From the NCBI RefSeq assembly GCF_016863395.1, contig NZ_BOOU01000034.1, forward strand, positions 51,689 through 115,688: a stretch of 64,000 nt of DNA, written 5' to 3'. Positions within the stretch are counted from its first letter, which is position 1, and every line of letters starts with the position of its first letter. Shown here in pieces: positions 26,594 to 34,333 of this stretch. This DNA is from Sphaerisporangium rufum (GTDB lineage Bacteria > Actinomycetota > Actinomycetes > Streptosporangiales > Streptosporangiaceae). Under the pieces are notes generated by a model. That model was not told the origin of the DNA. It saw only the letters and a program-made list of their open reading frames with translations, and did not search any database. Position numbers and translations under genes: made by a program.

Positions 26594-27670
26594 TCAGCGC
26601 AGCGGGGCCGGTGAGGTGAGGGCGTAGTCGGTGTAGCCGTGCCGGCCGCCGCCGTAGTAGGTCGCCGGGTCGGGGCGGTTCAGCGGCGCGCCGGTGCGCA
26701 GCCGCTCGACGAGGTCGGGGTTGGCCAGGAAGGCGCGGCCGAACGCCACCAGGTCGGCGCCGCGGGCCAGCCAGCGCTCGCCGGCGGCCCGGCCGCCGTC
26801 GGAGGGCGGGTCGCCGCCGGTGCCGGGCGCGGCCACCAGCGTCCCCGGCCAGCGGGCCCGGATCGCGGCGGCCAGCGGGTCGTCGCAGTCCACCCCGGCC
26901 AGGTGGAGGTAGAGCAGGTCCAGCGGCGCCAGCGCGGCCGCCAGCGCCGGGTAGATCTCGGCCGCGTCGTGCTCGGCCATGTCGTTCAGCCGGTCCCCCG
27001 GCGTGATCCGCATCCCCACCCGGCCCGGACCGGCGGCCTCGGCGACCGCGGCGGCCAGCTCCACCGCGAAGCGGATGCGGTCGGCGCCGTAGCCGTCGGT
27101 GCGGCGGTTGGTGGCGGAGGAAAGGAACTGGTGGATCAGGTAGCCGCTGCCGCCGTGCAGCTCGACGCCGTCGAAGCCGGCGGCGACCGCCAGCCGGGCC
27201 GCCCGGGCGAAGTCGCCGATCGTGGCGCGGATCTCGGCGGCCGGCAGTTCCCGGGGCTCGGGCAGCGGGAGCCGCCCGGCCTCGGTGTAGACGGTGCCGG
27301 CCGCCCGGACCGGCGACGGGGCCACCGGGGTCAGCCCGTGCAGGCTCCGGTGGCCGATCCGGCCGGCGTGCATGAGCTGGACCACGATCCGGCCGCCGGC
27401 CGCGTGCACCGCCTCGGTGACCGCGCGCCAGGCGGCGGCCTGCTCGGCGGTGTGCAGGCCCGGGGTGCCGGGATAGCCCTGGCCGGCCAGGCTCGGCTGG
27501 GTGCCCTCGGTGATGATCAGGCCCGCCGAGGCGCGCTGCGCGTAGTAGACGGCCGCCTCGGCGGCGGGCACGCCACGCCGGTCGGCCCGGCTGCGGGTCA
27601 TCGGCGACATGACCAGCCGGTTGGGGAGCAGCAGCGCCCCCACCCGCACGGGCTCGAACAGATCCGCCAT
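26594..27670 (-). CDS. Old Yellow Enzyme family NADH:flavin oxidoreductase (NemA-like)
   Basis: The 358-residue FMN barrel protein starts at ATG 27670 with GGAGG eight bases upstream. Family landmarks: LFEPVRVGALLLPNRLVMSPMTRSRAD, QLMHAGRIGH, GMRITPGDRLND and GADLVAFGRAFLANPDL. These enzymes reduce activated C=C bonds of enones, maleimides or nitro compounds with NAD(P)H. The substrate-anchoring pair, normally His-Asn or His-His four residues apart, reads H172-G-G-S175, so the second ligand is Ser; the proton-donor Tyr177 is kept. It is preceded on the same strand by the TPR gene and converges with the kinase gene. Confidence 0.92.
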   Translation of the reverse strand: MADLFEPVRVGALLLPNRLVMSPMTRSRADRRGVPAAEAAVYYAQRASAGLIITEGTQPSLAGQGYPGTPGLHTAEQAAAWRAVTEAVHAAGGRIVVQLMHAGRIGHRSLHGLTPVAPSPVRAAGTVYTEAGRLPLPEPRELPAAEIRATIGDFARAARLAVAAGFDGVELHGGSGYLIHQFLSSATNRRTDGYGADRIRFAVELAAAVAEAAGPGRVGMRITPGDRLNDMAEHDAAEIYPALAAALAPLDLLYLHLAGVDCDDPLAAAIRARWPGTLVAAPGTGGDPPSDGGRAAGERWLARGADLVAFGRAFLANPDLVERLRTGAPLNRPDPATYYGGGRHGYTDYALTSPAPLR

Positions 27671-27732
27671 CACACCCCTCCTCCGCTCCCCGGCTTCCCG
27701 GGCCGTCCCGCCTCATCTCCGGCCGCCCTCGG

Positions 27733-29826
27733 TCAGGTGGAGGGGACCGCCGCGCCCCGCCGGCAGGCGTCCAGCCGCGCGGCGGCCTCCTCGTCATCGC
27801 CGGCGGCCAGCACCTTCTCGAAGTCGGCCGCCGCGTCGGCGTACCGGCCGGCCGCCTGGTAGACCACGCCCCGGTTGAACAGGATCGGCGGCGCGTCGCT
27901 CAGCTCCACCGCCTGGTCCAGGTCGCGCACCGCGCCCGGCAGGTCGCCGGCCTCGTAGGCCAGCTGCCCGCGCAGCGCCCACGCCTCCGGCAGCCGCGCG
28001 TCCCGCTCCAGCGCCGCCGACAGCGCGTCGCGGGCCGCGGCGGCCTCGCCGCGCTCGGCGAGCAGCCGGCCGTGCAGGCACAGCAGGTGGGCGTTGCCCG
28101 GGGCCAGCGCCAGGCCGGTCTCGACCTCGGCGAGCGCGCCGGTGACGTCGCCCAGGTCGCACAGCAGGCCGGCCCGGTTGACCCGGGCGTCCACGTGGCC
28201 GGGGTCCAGCTCGATGGCGTAGCCGAAGTCGGCCAGCGCCCCCTCCACGTCGCCGAGTTCCAGCCGGGCGTCGCCGAGGTTGTAGTACGCCTCGGGGAAC
28301 GGCGGCGACAGCGACAGCGCCCGACGGTAGGCGGCGATCGCCTCCTCCTCGCGGCCCAGGCGCCGCAGGATGTTGCCGACGTTGAAGTGGTGCTCGGGGA
28401 AGTCGGGGTCGAGCTCGACCACGGCGGTGTAGTCGGCGAGCGACTCCTCCAGCCGGCCCATCATGCCGAGCACCTGCGCCCGGTTGTAGCGCAGCACGGC
28501 GCGGTGCAGCAGGTGTTCGCCGGGCGCGAGCTCCCGGTCCAGCCGGGCCATGCCCTCCTCCAGCAGCCGCAGCGCCTCGGCCGCGCCCTTCTGCCGGGTC
28601 TCCACCAGGGCCAGCCCGTTGTGCCCGAAGACGGTGTGGAACGCGCGCCGCTTGGGGTCCTCGACCAGCGAGGCGATCGCGATGGACATGTTCATCCAGG
28701 CACGGGCGCGCTGGTAGTCGCGCTGCGGCTCGGGATAGTGCCGGGCGTAGAGCATCGCGGTGCCGTAGGCGAGCTCCATGTGCGCGATCGGGTCGGCGGT
28801 GGCGGCCCGGGCCTCGTCGTAGATGTCCATCGCCTCGCCGGCCCGGCCCAGGGAGGCCAGGGTGGTGCTGGTGGCGTTGGTGAAGTGCCACCACAGCTCC
28901 TCGTCGGCGGACCGCTCGACGATCGCCCGGCCGCGCAGCCCGAGGTCGGCCGCGGCCTGGTAGAGACCGATGCCGCGGCAGTGGTCCATCGCGGCGCGCA
29001 GCGCCCTCAGCCCGGCGCCGGCCGGGTCCGAGCCGTGTTCGGCGTGGTAGGGGACGGCGCCGAGGGTGAGCGAGAACTCGCCCGCGGCGGCCAGCCCGGC
29101 GGCCCGGGCGTCGTGCAGGCGGGCGCGCTCGGCGCGCGGCAGCCGCTCGTAGGCCTCGCGCAGCCGGGGGTCGTCGGAGGTGCAGTCCCCGGCGACGTAC
29201 GCCGCGGCCGGGTCGGCCGGAAGGGGGGGCGGCGCCGTCGCCGGGGCGTCGTGCCGGACGGCGTGCGCCTCCAGCATCGGGGCCAGCGAGATGGCGATCT
29301 CGCCGGGCGGGTCGGCGATCGGGCCGGTACCGGTGCCGGCCACCACGGTCAGCGCGCCGAGGTCGGTGCGGCGCAGCAGCACCGCGACGAACTCCTGGTC
29401 GGTCGGGTCGGCCTCGTGCAGGTTCTCCACCACCAGGGTGCGCGGCCCGCCGCCCGCCTCGGCCAGGTGGTCGCGCAGGAACTCGGCCAGCCCGTTGGCG
29501 ATGTTCAGCGTGTGCAGCCGGGAGTAGAAGCGGGTCCGCTCCCCCTTGCCCGCGGTCCACTCCAGCGTCGTCCAGGCCGGCGGCACCGCGTCCCGCAGCT
29601 CGGGCGTGGTGGTGAGGATCTCGATGTTGTGCCGGGGACCGAGGTCCGGCCGGCGGTCCAGCGCGTCGGGGGCCAGGGCGCGCATCAGGGCGCCCACCGC
29701 GGTGTACGGCCCGCGCAGCCGCCGGTGCGCGTCGAGCACCGCGAGGGCCGGCGGCAGGCCGAGCCGGTCGCGCAGCGCGTCGCGGTCGTGGCGCCGGTCC
29801 CCCCGGATCCAGTGGTGGTCACCCAT
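27733..29826 (-). CDS. Large TPR protein with degenerate STAND-like N-terminal region
   Basis: The 697-residue protein starts at ATG 29826, seven bases after AAAGGGA. Residues ~35-170 resemble the ATPase part of STAND regulators: RGPYTAVGALMRAL, then LVVENLHEADPTDQE near 131-145 as a Walker B-like segment. No P-loop GxxxxGKT is present, so ATP hydrolysis is doubtful. From about residue 430 to the end there are some seven TPR units, e.g. PEAYYNLGDARLELGDVEGAL. No membrane helix or signal. It is the third gene of the operon after the 26-residue peptide and the M50-like peptidase. Plausible roles are a peptide receptor (as RRNPP TPR regulators), a scaffold for peptide modification, or immunity. 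I cannot assign it further. Confidence 0.8.
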   Translation of the reverse strand: MGDHHWIRGDRRHDRDALRDRLGLPPALAVLDAHRRLRGPYTAVGALMRALAPDALDRRPDLGPRHNIEILTTTPELRDAVPPAWTTLEWTAGKGERTRFYSRLHTLNIANGLAEFLRDHLAEAGGGPRTLVVENLHEADPTDQEFVAVLLRRTDLGALTVVAGTGTGPIADPPGEIAISLAPMLEAHAVRHDAPATAPPPLPADPAAAYVAGDCTSDDPRLREAYERLPRAERARLHDARAAGLAAAGEFSLTLGAVPYHAEHGSDPAGAGLRALRAAMDHCRGIGLYQAAADLGLRGRAIVERSADEELWWHFTNATSTTLASLGRAGEAMDIYDEARAATADPIAHMELAYGTAMLYARHYPEPQRDYQRARAWMNMSIAIASLVEDPKRRAFHTVFGHNGLALVETRQKGAAEALRLLEEGMARLDRELAPGEHLLHRAVLRYNRAQVLGMMGRLEESLADYTAVVELDPDFPEHHFNVGNILRRLGREEEAIAAYRRALSLSPPFPEAYYNLGDARLELGDVEGALADFGYAIELDPGHVDARVNRAGLLCDLGDVTGALAEVETGLALAPGNAHLLCLHGRLLAERGEAAAARDALSAALERDARLPEAWALRGQLAYEAGDLPGAVRDLDQAVELSDAPPILFNRGVVYQAAGRYADAAADFEKVLAAGDDEEAAARLDACRRGAAVPST

Positions 29827-29887
29827 GGTGCGTCCCTTTCGAGATATGTCACCCCGTCCCGGCCGGCCGGGCGGGCGTCGGTCGGAC

Positions 29888-31129
29888 TCAGGCGATGACG
29901 TGGCGGGGTGCCGGCCGGCGGCGGTGGCGGTCGCGGATCGCCAGCCAGCCGAGCACGGCGAGCTGCGCGGCGACGAACCCGGTGAAGACCGCCGAGTCCA
30001 GCAGTTCCGGGACGCTCGCGCCGCCACCGGTGAAGCGGCCCAGCACGCCGGCCGCCATCCGGTACACGATCGGCACCACCGCCAGGACGAAGGTGGTCAG
30101 GCTCACCGCGTAACCGGCCACGATCAGCCAGGAGTACCAGCGGGCCACCCGCCGGTCCACCGGATGCCAGGCCGACTCGTCCACCAGCCGGCCGGGGCGG
30201 CCGAGCAGCCGGTTGACCCGGTTGGCGAGCATGCCCTTGGCCGTGGCGTGCAGGTCCACGCAGCCGAGGGCCGTGGTCACCAGCACGTACAGGTCGGTGC
30301 GCAGGTACAGGGAGAACTGCCAGGCGATGCGCAGCAGCACGGCGAACGCGAAGGCCAGGCAGAACCTGGCCCACAGCGGGAAGGTGCCGTCCGGGCCGCG
30401 GCCGAGGTCGGCGGCCACGGTGAGCGCCGCGATGACCAGCACGTCGGCGAGCATCCCGGCGAGGATCGGCAGGTACCTGCGGCGGCGGGGCACCGCGACC
30501 AGGCCGGGCAGCGAGGTCTCCAGCACGATGAAGTACAGCCGGCGGCCGACGCTCAGCCGCGAGCGCAGCCCGAGCCGCCGGCCGGCCAGGGCGTGAAACG
30601 CCTCGTGCAGCAGCAGCTGGGGCACGGCGGCGACGAACAGCGCCGCCTGCACGATGGTGTAGTACTCGGTGAAGAACACGTTGCGGTAGCTCGGCACCAG
30701 GTCGGGGTGGCGGGCCATCGCGACCAGCGCCCAGCCCGCCAGCGCCGCGTACAGCACGAAGGCCGGGGTGGAGAACACCGCCGCGCCGAGCCGCCGCCAG
30801 CGCACCGGAGCGGCCGGCGGGGGCGCCGGCTCGGTCTCCTCGCGCAGGAAGTCCAGCTCGCCGAGCGCCTCGATCACGTCGTCGATGTCGACGCTCTCCT
30901 GGTAGCGGCCGGCGTACCAGGCCGCCGCCTCGCGCGGGGTGTCGCCCCGCTCCAGCCGGCGCACCAGTTCGGCGCCGTCCGGGGGGAAGATGCCGTAGGA
31001 GTCGATGTCCGGCCGGCCCACCGTGACCTCCTCGCCGTCGGCCAGGTAGACCAGCGGGTGCAGCGGGAGCGGCCGGTCGGGGTCGTGGCGGGTCGCCGGG
31101 GCCTGCTGCCCGGTGTCGGCGTCGTTCAA
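29888..31129 (-). CDS. PqqD-like domain fused to M50-type membrane zinc metallopeptidase
   Basis: The 413-residue protein most likely starts at TTG 31129, because GGAGGG stands eight bases upstream and no ATG or GTG follows before the first domain. Residues ~22-95 (LVYLADGEEVTVGRP ... IDDVIEALGELDFL) look like a PqqD/RRE-type winged-helix leader-binding domain. About six membrane helices follow. HEAFH at 175-179 is the zinc site with catalytic Glu176, and D279 in LRTDLYVL matches the third ligand of peptide zinc metalloproteases such as YydH. It would cleave or export the peptide encoded just upstream. Domain order and gene order both fit peptide maturation. Confidence 0.82.
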   Translation of the reverse strand: MNDADTGQQAPATRHDPDRPLPLHPLVYLADGEEVTVGRPDIDSYGIFPPDGAELVRRLERGDTPREAAAWYAGRYQESVDIDDVIEALGELDFLREETEPAPPPAAPVRWRRLGAAVFSTPAFVLYAALAGWALVAMARHPDLVPSYRNVFFTEYYTIVQAALFVAAVPQLLLHEAFHALAGRRLGLRSRLSVGRRLYFIVLETSLPGLVAVPRRRRYLPILAGMLADVLVIAALTVAADLGRGPDGTFPLWARFCLAFAFAVLLRIAWQFSLYLRTDLYVLVTTALGCVDLHATAKGMLANRVNRLLGRPGRLVDESAWHPVDRRVARWYSWLIVAGYAVSLTTFVLAVVPIVYRMAAGVLGRFTGGGASVPELLDSAVFTGFVAAQLAVLGWLAIRDRHRRRPAPRHVIA

Positions 31130-31182
31130 GCGGACGGCCCTCCGTGCGGCTGGTGCGGGGTCGCTGGGCGGCTTCGGGCGAA

Positions 31183-31221
31183 GGAAGCGCCGGGCGCGGG
31201 CGTGCCGTGCCCGGCGCTTCC
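31183..31221 (-). terminator. 13-bp perfect hairpin between precursor peptide gene and peptidase gene
   Basis: GGAAGCGCCGGGC (31183-31195) pairs exactly with 31209-31221 around a 13-base loop. On the minus strand it begins 14 bases after the peptide stop. In peptide operons such hairpins act as partial terminators or 3' stabilisers that make the precursor mRNA more abundant than that of the enzymes. Confidence 0.7.
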
Positions 31222-31234
31222 ACCGTGAACCGGA

Positions 31235-31315
31235 CTAGTTCACGTTCTTGTAGATGGAGCACGCGGCGGCGGTCAGCCGGACCGGACCCACCTTGCGGAT
31301 CGTGATCTTCTTCAT
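31235..31315 (-). CDS. 26-residue candidate RiPP precursor or signalling peptide
   Basis: The ATG at 31315 is preceded by GGAGGAGG six bases upstream, one of the best ribosome binding sites in the window. The peptide starts MKKITIRKVGPVRL and ends AACSIYKNVN, a basic N-terminal half and a polar tail with one Cys (19) and one Tyr (22). It has five Lys/Arg in the first 13 residues, unlike the random Arg/Ala/Pro-rich frames around it, and its AT-richer codons (ATC, AAG, TAC) are those of a real gene. It heads the operon with a PqqD-M50 peptidase and a TPR protein and is divergent from a SARP activator. No known precursor family is recognised. Confidence 0.75.
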   Translation of the reverse strand: MKKITIRKVGPVRLTAAACSIYKNVN

Positions 31316-31640
31316 CTCGTACCTCCTCCCGCTCGTCGAGGGCTTGCGCCAACGATGACCGGCGGCACTGGAGCGGCGCCGCCGGCGGACTGGACGCCGG
31401 CCGGGCCGGCCGGCGCCGGACGCGCGCCGGATGCCAGCGGGCCTCCAGTGCGCGGCGGTACCCCGCGCGCGGGGGCGTTCGCGGGGTGTCCGGGCCGGCC
31501 GGGTCATTACGGGAAGGTCTCGGAATGGCCGCGATAGGACAGCGCGCGACCTCGCCTACCAGATGGGCAAAACATATGATTCTCCAGATTTCCGACGTCA
31601 CCGGCGTCACCGGCGTCCCTCCATACCTCCCGGGAGAGTC
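31316..31640. promoter_or_regulatory. Divergent control region of peptide operon and SARP gene
   Basis: This 325-bp region must drive both units. CGTCACCGG is directly repeated at 31596-31604 and 31605-31613, with a third partial copy after it. SARP activators bind short direct repeats, so this is a candidate operator, though the 9-bp spacing is not the usual 11 or 22. TATGAT at 31575-31580 is a good -10 for the SARP gene but lacks a -35. The rest shows no gene. Confidence 0.4.
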
Positions 31641-34019
31641 ATGGCACCGATCCGGTTTCAACTGCTTGGTCCGTTACGGGTATGGCGGGGGGACACCGAG
31701 GTCGAGCTGGGATCGGACAAGCAGCGCGCCGTGCTGGCCCTGCTGCTGCTGAAGGCCGGGGCGCCGGTCCGCCGACAGGAGATCATCGATGCGGTGTGGG
31801 GCGAGCGCGCCCCCGTCTCGGTGGTGAACCTGGTGCAGACCTACGTGGGACGGTTGCGCCGCCGGATCGACCCCGACCACGTGGCCCGCTCCGCCTCCTC
31901 CTGGCTGGCCGGGCTAGGCTCGGCCTACGCCCTGCGGCTGGACCGGTGCGACGCCGACGTGCTGCGGTTCCGCTCTGCCGCCGCCGAGGCCCGCCGGGCC
32001 GCCGCGCCGCGCGAATCCCTCGGCCTGATGCTGCGCGCGCTGGAGCTGTGGCAGGGCACCTGCCTGGCCGACCTGGACCACGTGCTGAAGGGTCACCCCT
32101 GGGTGCGCGCGGTCGACCAGGAGCGCATCAACGTGCTGCTGGACGCCGCGCGCACCGCGCTGGAGCTGGGCCTGGCCGGCGAGGTGCTGCCGCAGCTGCG
32201 CGCGGTCGCCGCCGCCGAGCCGCTCAACGAGGCGGTGCACTCCTGGCTGCTGCTCGCGCTGGCCGGCTCCGGCGCGCAGGCCGACGCGCTGGCCGAGTAC
32301 GAGGCCGTGCGCGCCCGGCTGGCCGACGAGCTCGGCATCGACCCGGGCCCGCAGCTGCGGGCGGCGCACCTGAAGGTGCTGCGCCAGGAGACGTCGCCCA
32401 CCGCGGCCGGCGCGGCGCCGGCCGCCGCGCCGGCCGTCCGGCCGTCGCTGCTGCCGCCGGACATCGCCGACTTCACCGGGCACGCCGCGACGGTGGACCG
32501 GCTGTGCGGCACGCTGGCGCCCGGGCTGCCCGGCCCGGTGCGCGTGGCCCTGATCACCGGGCCGGCCGGGGCCGGCAAGACCGCGGCGGCCGTGCACGTG
32601 GCGCACCGGCTGAGCGACGCCTACCCCGACGGCCAGCTGTACGCCGACCTGGGCGGCTCCGGCCCGCGGCCCGCCGACCCGGCCCGGGTGCTCACCCGGT
32701 TCCTGCGCGCGCTCGGCGTGCACGGCGCGGCCGTCCCCGACGACCTGGAGGAGCGGATCGACCTGTATCGCACCCAGGTCGCCGGGCGCCGCATCCTGGT
32801 CGTGCTGGACGACGCGGACGGCCCGGCGCACGTGCGGGCGCTGCTCCCCGGCTCGCCCAGCTGCTCGGTGCTGGTGACCAGCCGCTCGCGGCTGTCCGGC
32901 TGGCCGGGCGCCCGGGCCGTCGACCTCGGGGTGATGACCCCGCGGGACGCCCGGGACCTGCTCACCGCCGCCGTCGGCGCCGAGCGGGTCCGCGCCGAAC
33001 CGCGAGCCGCCGAGGAGCTGGTCGAGGCGTGCGGCCGGCTGCCGCTGGCCCTGCGGGTCGCGGCCGGCCGGCTGGCCGCCCGGCCGCACTGGACGCTGGC
33101 CCGGTTCGCCGCGCGGCTGGCCGCCGGCGGGCTGGACGAGCTGGTCCTCGGCGACCTGGACGTGCGGGCCGGCCTGGCGGCCGGATATCTGCGGGTGGCC
33201 GAGCCGGCCCGGCGGGCGTTCCGGCTGCTCGGCCTGCTGGACGCCCCGTGCTTCGCGGCCTGGACCGCGGCCACCGTGCTGGAGATCGCACCGGAGCCGG
33301 CCGAGGAGCTGCTGGACGCGCTGGTGGACGCCCGGTTGCTGGAGGCCTGCGGGACCGACCCCACCGGCCAGACGCGCTACCGGTTCCACCGGCTGGCCCG
33401 GCTGTACGCCCGGGAACGGGCCGCCGCCGAGGAGAACGACACGACGCCGCGCGTCGTGGTCACCCGGGCGCTGGCCGCGCTGCTCGCGCTGGCGCAGGAG
33501 GCCGACGCGCACCTGGCCTGCGTCCGGCGGCACGCCCCGGTGCGCGGGCGGGCGCCGCGCTGGCCCCCGCCGCCCGCGGTGCAGGACAAGCTGCTGGCGG
33601 ACCCGCCGGCCTGGTTCGACGCCGAGCGGCCCGGCCTGGTCGCCGCGGTCGGCCAGGCGGCGGCGCACGGGCACGACGAGCTGGCCTGGGAGCTGGCCGC
33701 CACGCTGCTCAACGCGGCGGCGGCCGGCGGCTGGGACGAGGTGGCCCGGTCCCACCGCGTCGCGCTGGCGGCCTGCCGGAACGCCGGCAACCGGCTCGGC
33801 GAGGCGGTGATGCTGCGCGGGCTCGCCGAGTTCGACCACGAAATGGAACGTTACGAAGACTCCCTGGCGGCCCTGCGGCGGGCTCGGGCGATCTTCGCCG
33901 GGCTGGACGCCGGACCCGCCGCGGCGGATGTGACCGCGCGGATGAGCACCGTCCGGCTGCGCGCCGGCCACACCCGGCCGGCACAGGTGCCGGTGCGGGA
34001 AGGATCACCGGCCCGCTGA
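31641..34019 (+). CDS. SARP-family (AfsR/DnrI-like) regulator with NB-ARC ATPase domain
   Basis: The 792-residue protein starts at ATG 31641 behind GGGAGAG. Domains in order: OmpR-type winged helix (residues ~5-95, IRFQLLGPLRVWRG ... LVQTYVGRLRRRID), bacterial transcriptional activation domain BTAD (~100-250), NB-ARC ATPase (~275-560; Walker A GPAGAGKT, RRILVVLDDADGPAHV, LVTSRSRL, CGRLPLALRV), and a C-terminal helical TPR-like part. This is the layout of AfsR-type activators of secondary metabolism. Being divergent from the peptide operon, it is the likely activator of that operon. It ends in a short disordered tail. Confidence 0.93.
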   Translation: MAPIRFQLLGPLRVWRGDTEVELGSDKQRAVLALLLLKAGAPVRRQEIIDAVWGERAPVSVVNLVQTYVGRLRRRIDPDHVARSASSWLAGLGSAYALRLDRCDADVLRFRSAAAEARRAAAPRESLGLMLRALELWQGTCLADLDHVLKGHPWVRAVDQERINVLLDAARTALELGLAGEVLPQLRAVAAAEPLNEAVHSWLLLALAGSGAQADALAEYEAVRARLADELGIDPGPQLRAAHLKVLRQETSPTAAGAAPAAAPAVRPSLLPPDIADFTGHAATVDRLCGTLAPGLPGPVRVALITGPAGAGKTAAAVHVAHRLSDAYPDGQLYADLGGSGPRPADPARVLTRFLRALGVHGAAVPDDLEERIDLYRTQVAGRRILVVLDDADGPAHVRALLPGSPSCSVLVTSRSRLSGWPGARAVDLGVMTPRDARDLLTAAVGAERVRAEPRAAEELVEACGRLPLALRVAAGRLAARPHWTLARFAARLAAGGLDELVLGDLDVRAGLAAGYLRVAEPARRAFRLLGLLDAPCFAAWTAATVLEIAPEPAEELLDALVDARLLEACGTDPTGQTRYRFHRLARLYARERAAAEENDTTPRVVVTRALAALLALAQEADAHLACVRRHAPVRGRAPRWPPPPAVQDKLLADPPAWFDAERPGLVAAVGQAAAHGHDELAWELAATLLNAAAAGGWDEVARSHRVALAACRNAGNRLGEAVMLRGLAEFDHEMERYEDSLAALRRARAIFAGLDAGPAAADVTARMSTVRLRAGHTRPAQVPVREGSPAR

Positions 34020-34121
34020 CCGGGTGATCCGGCATTCACCGCGGTGAGCTCGCCGAGGCCGCCGGAGCGCATTATCGGGAAATAGGGCTTTTACCCTGAA
34101 GGCCGATCGGTTCGGCGAATG

Positions 34122-34152
34122 TATCAATTTGTGATGTTCACTATTTGATACG
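34122..34152. promoter_or_regulatory. 31-bp AT-rich dyad, probable operator
   Basis: GTATCAATTTGTGA (34122-34135) and TCACTATTTGATAC (34139-34152) are inverted copies matching at 12 of 14 positions around a central TGT. Its AT content is far above the local average. Size and symmetry fit a binding site for a dimeric regulator of the GntR, TetR or MarR type; a transcript hairpin after the SARP gene is the alternative. Confidence 0.55.
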
Positions 34153-34232
34153 CCCGGGGTTATCCGGCAGTGGAGTGCCATACTTCCGGGCAAGGATCCC
34201 GTCCTGGGCGGCCGCGGGGGACGCCGCCGCCG

Positions 34233-34246
34233 TGGGAGCGCTCCCA
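34233..34246. promoter_or_regulatory. CebR/CelR-type operator, perfect 14-bp palindrome
   Basis: TGGGAGCGCTCCCA matches exactly the 14-bp operator described for the LacI-family cellulose regulators CebR (Streptomyces) and CelR (Thermobifida); one more base pairs on each side. It lies 87 bp before the first gene of the glycan operon. I saw no second exact copy in the window. Confidence 0.75.
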
Positions 34247-34333
34247 CCCGGACATCCATCACTCACGGGGATGATCGCCTGACGCCACCGCACCGTGCGC
34301 TCAGGCATGTTGGAAGGAAGGTGCCGAGACCTC

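Larger units (their letters stand above)
34020..34333. other. Intergenic region upstream of the glycan operon
   Basis: This 314-bp stretch is notably AT-richer than its surroundings between about 34075 and 34190. It holds the 31-bp dyad and the CebR/CelR-type palindrome listed separately. GGAAGGAAGG at 34311-34320 is the best ribosome binding site for the first gene. No small gene is evident. Confidence 0.6.

Noticed and set aside
29888..31315. Daptide, epipeptide or lasso-peptide cluster
   Set aside because: The peptidase resembles those of some such clusters, but no aminotransferase, radical SAM enzyme, transglutaminase-like protease or asparagine-synthetase-like cyclase is present, and the peptide does not match their precursors.
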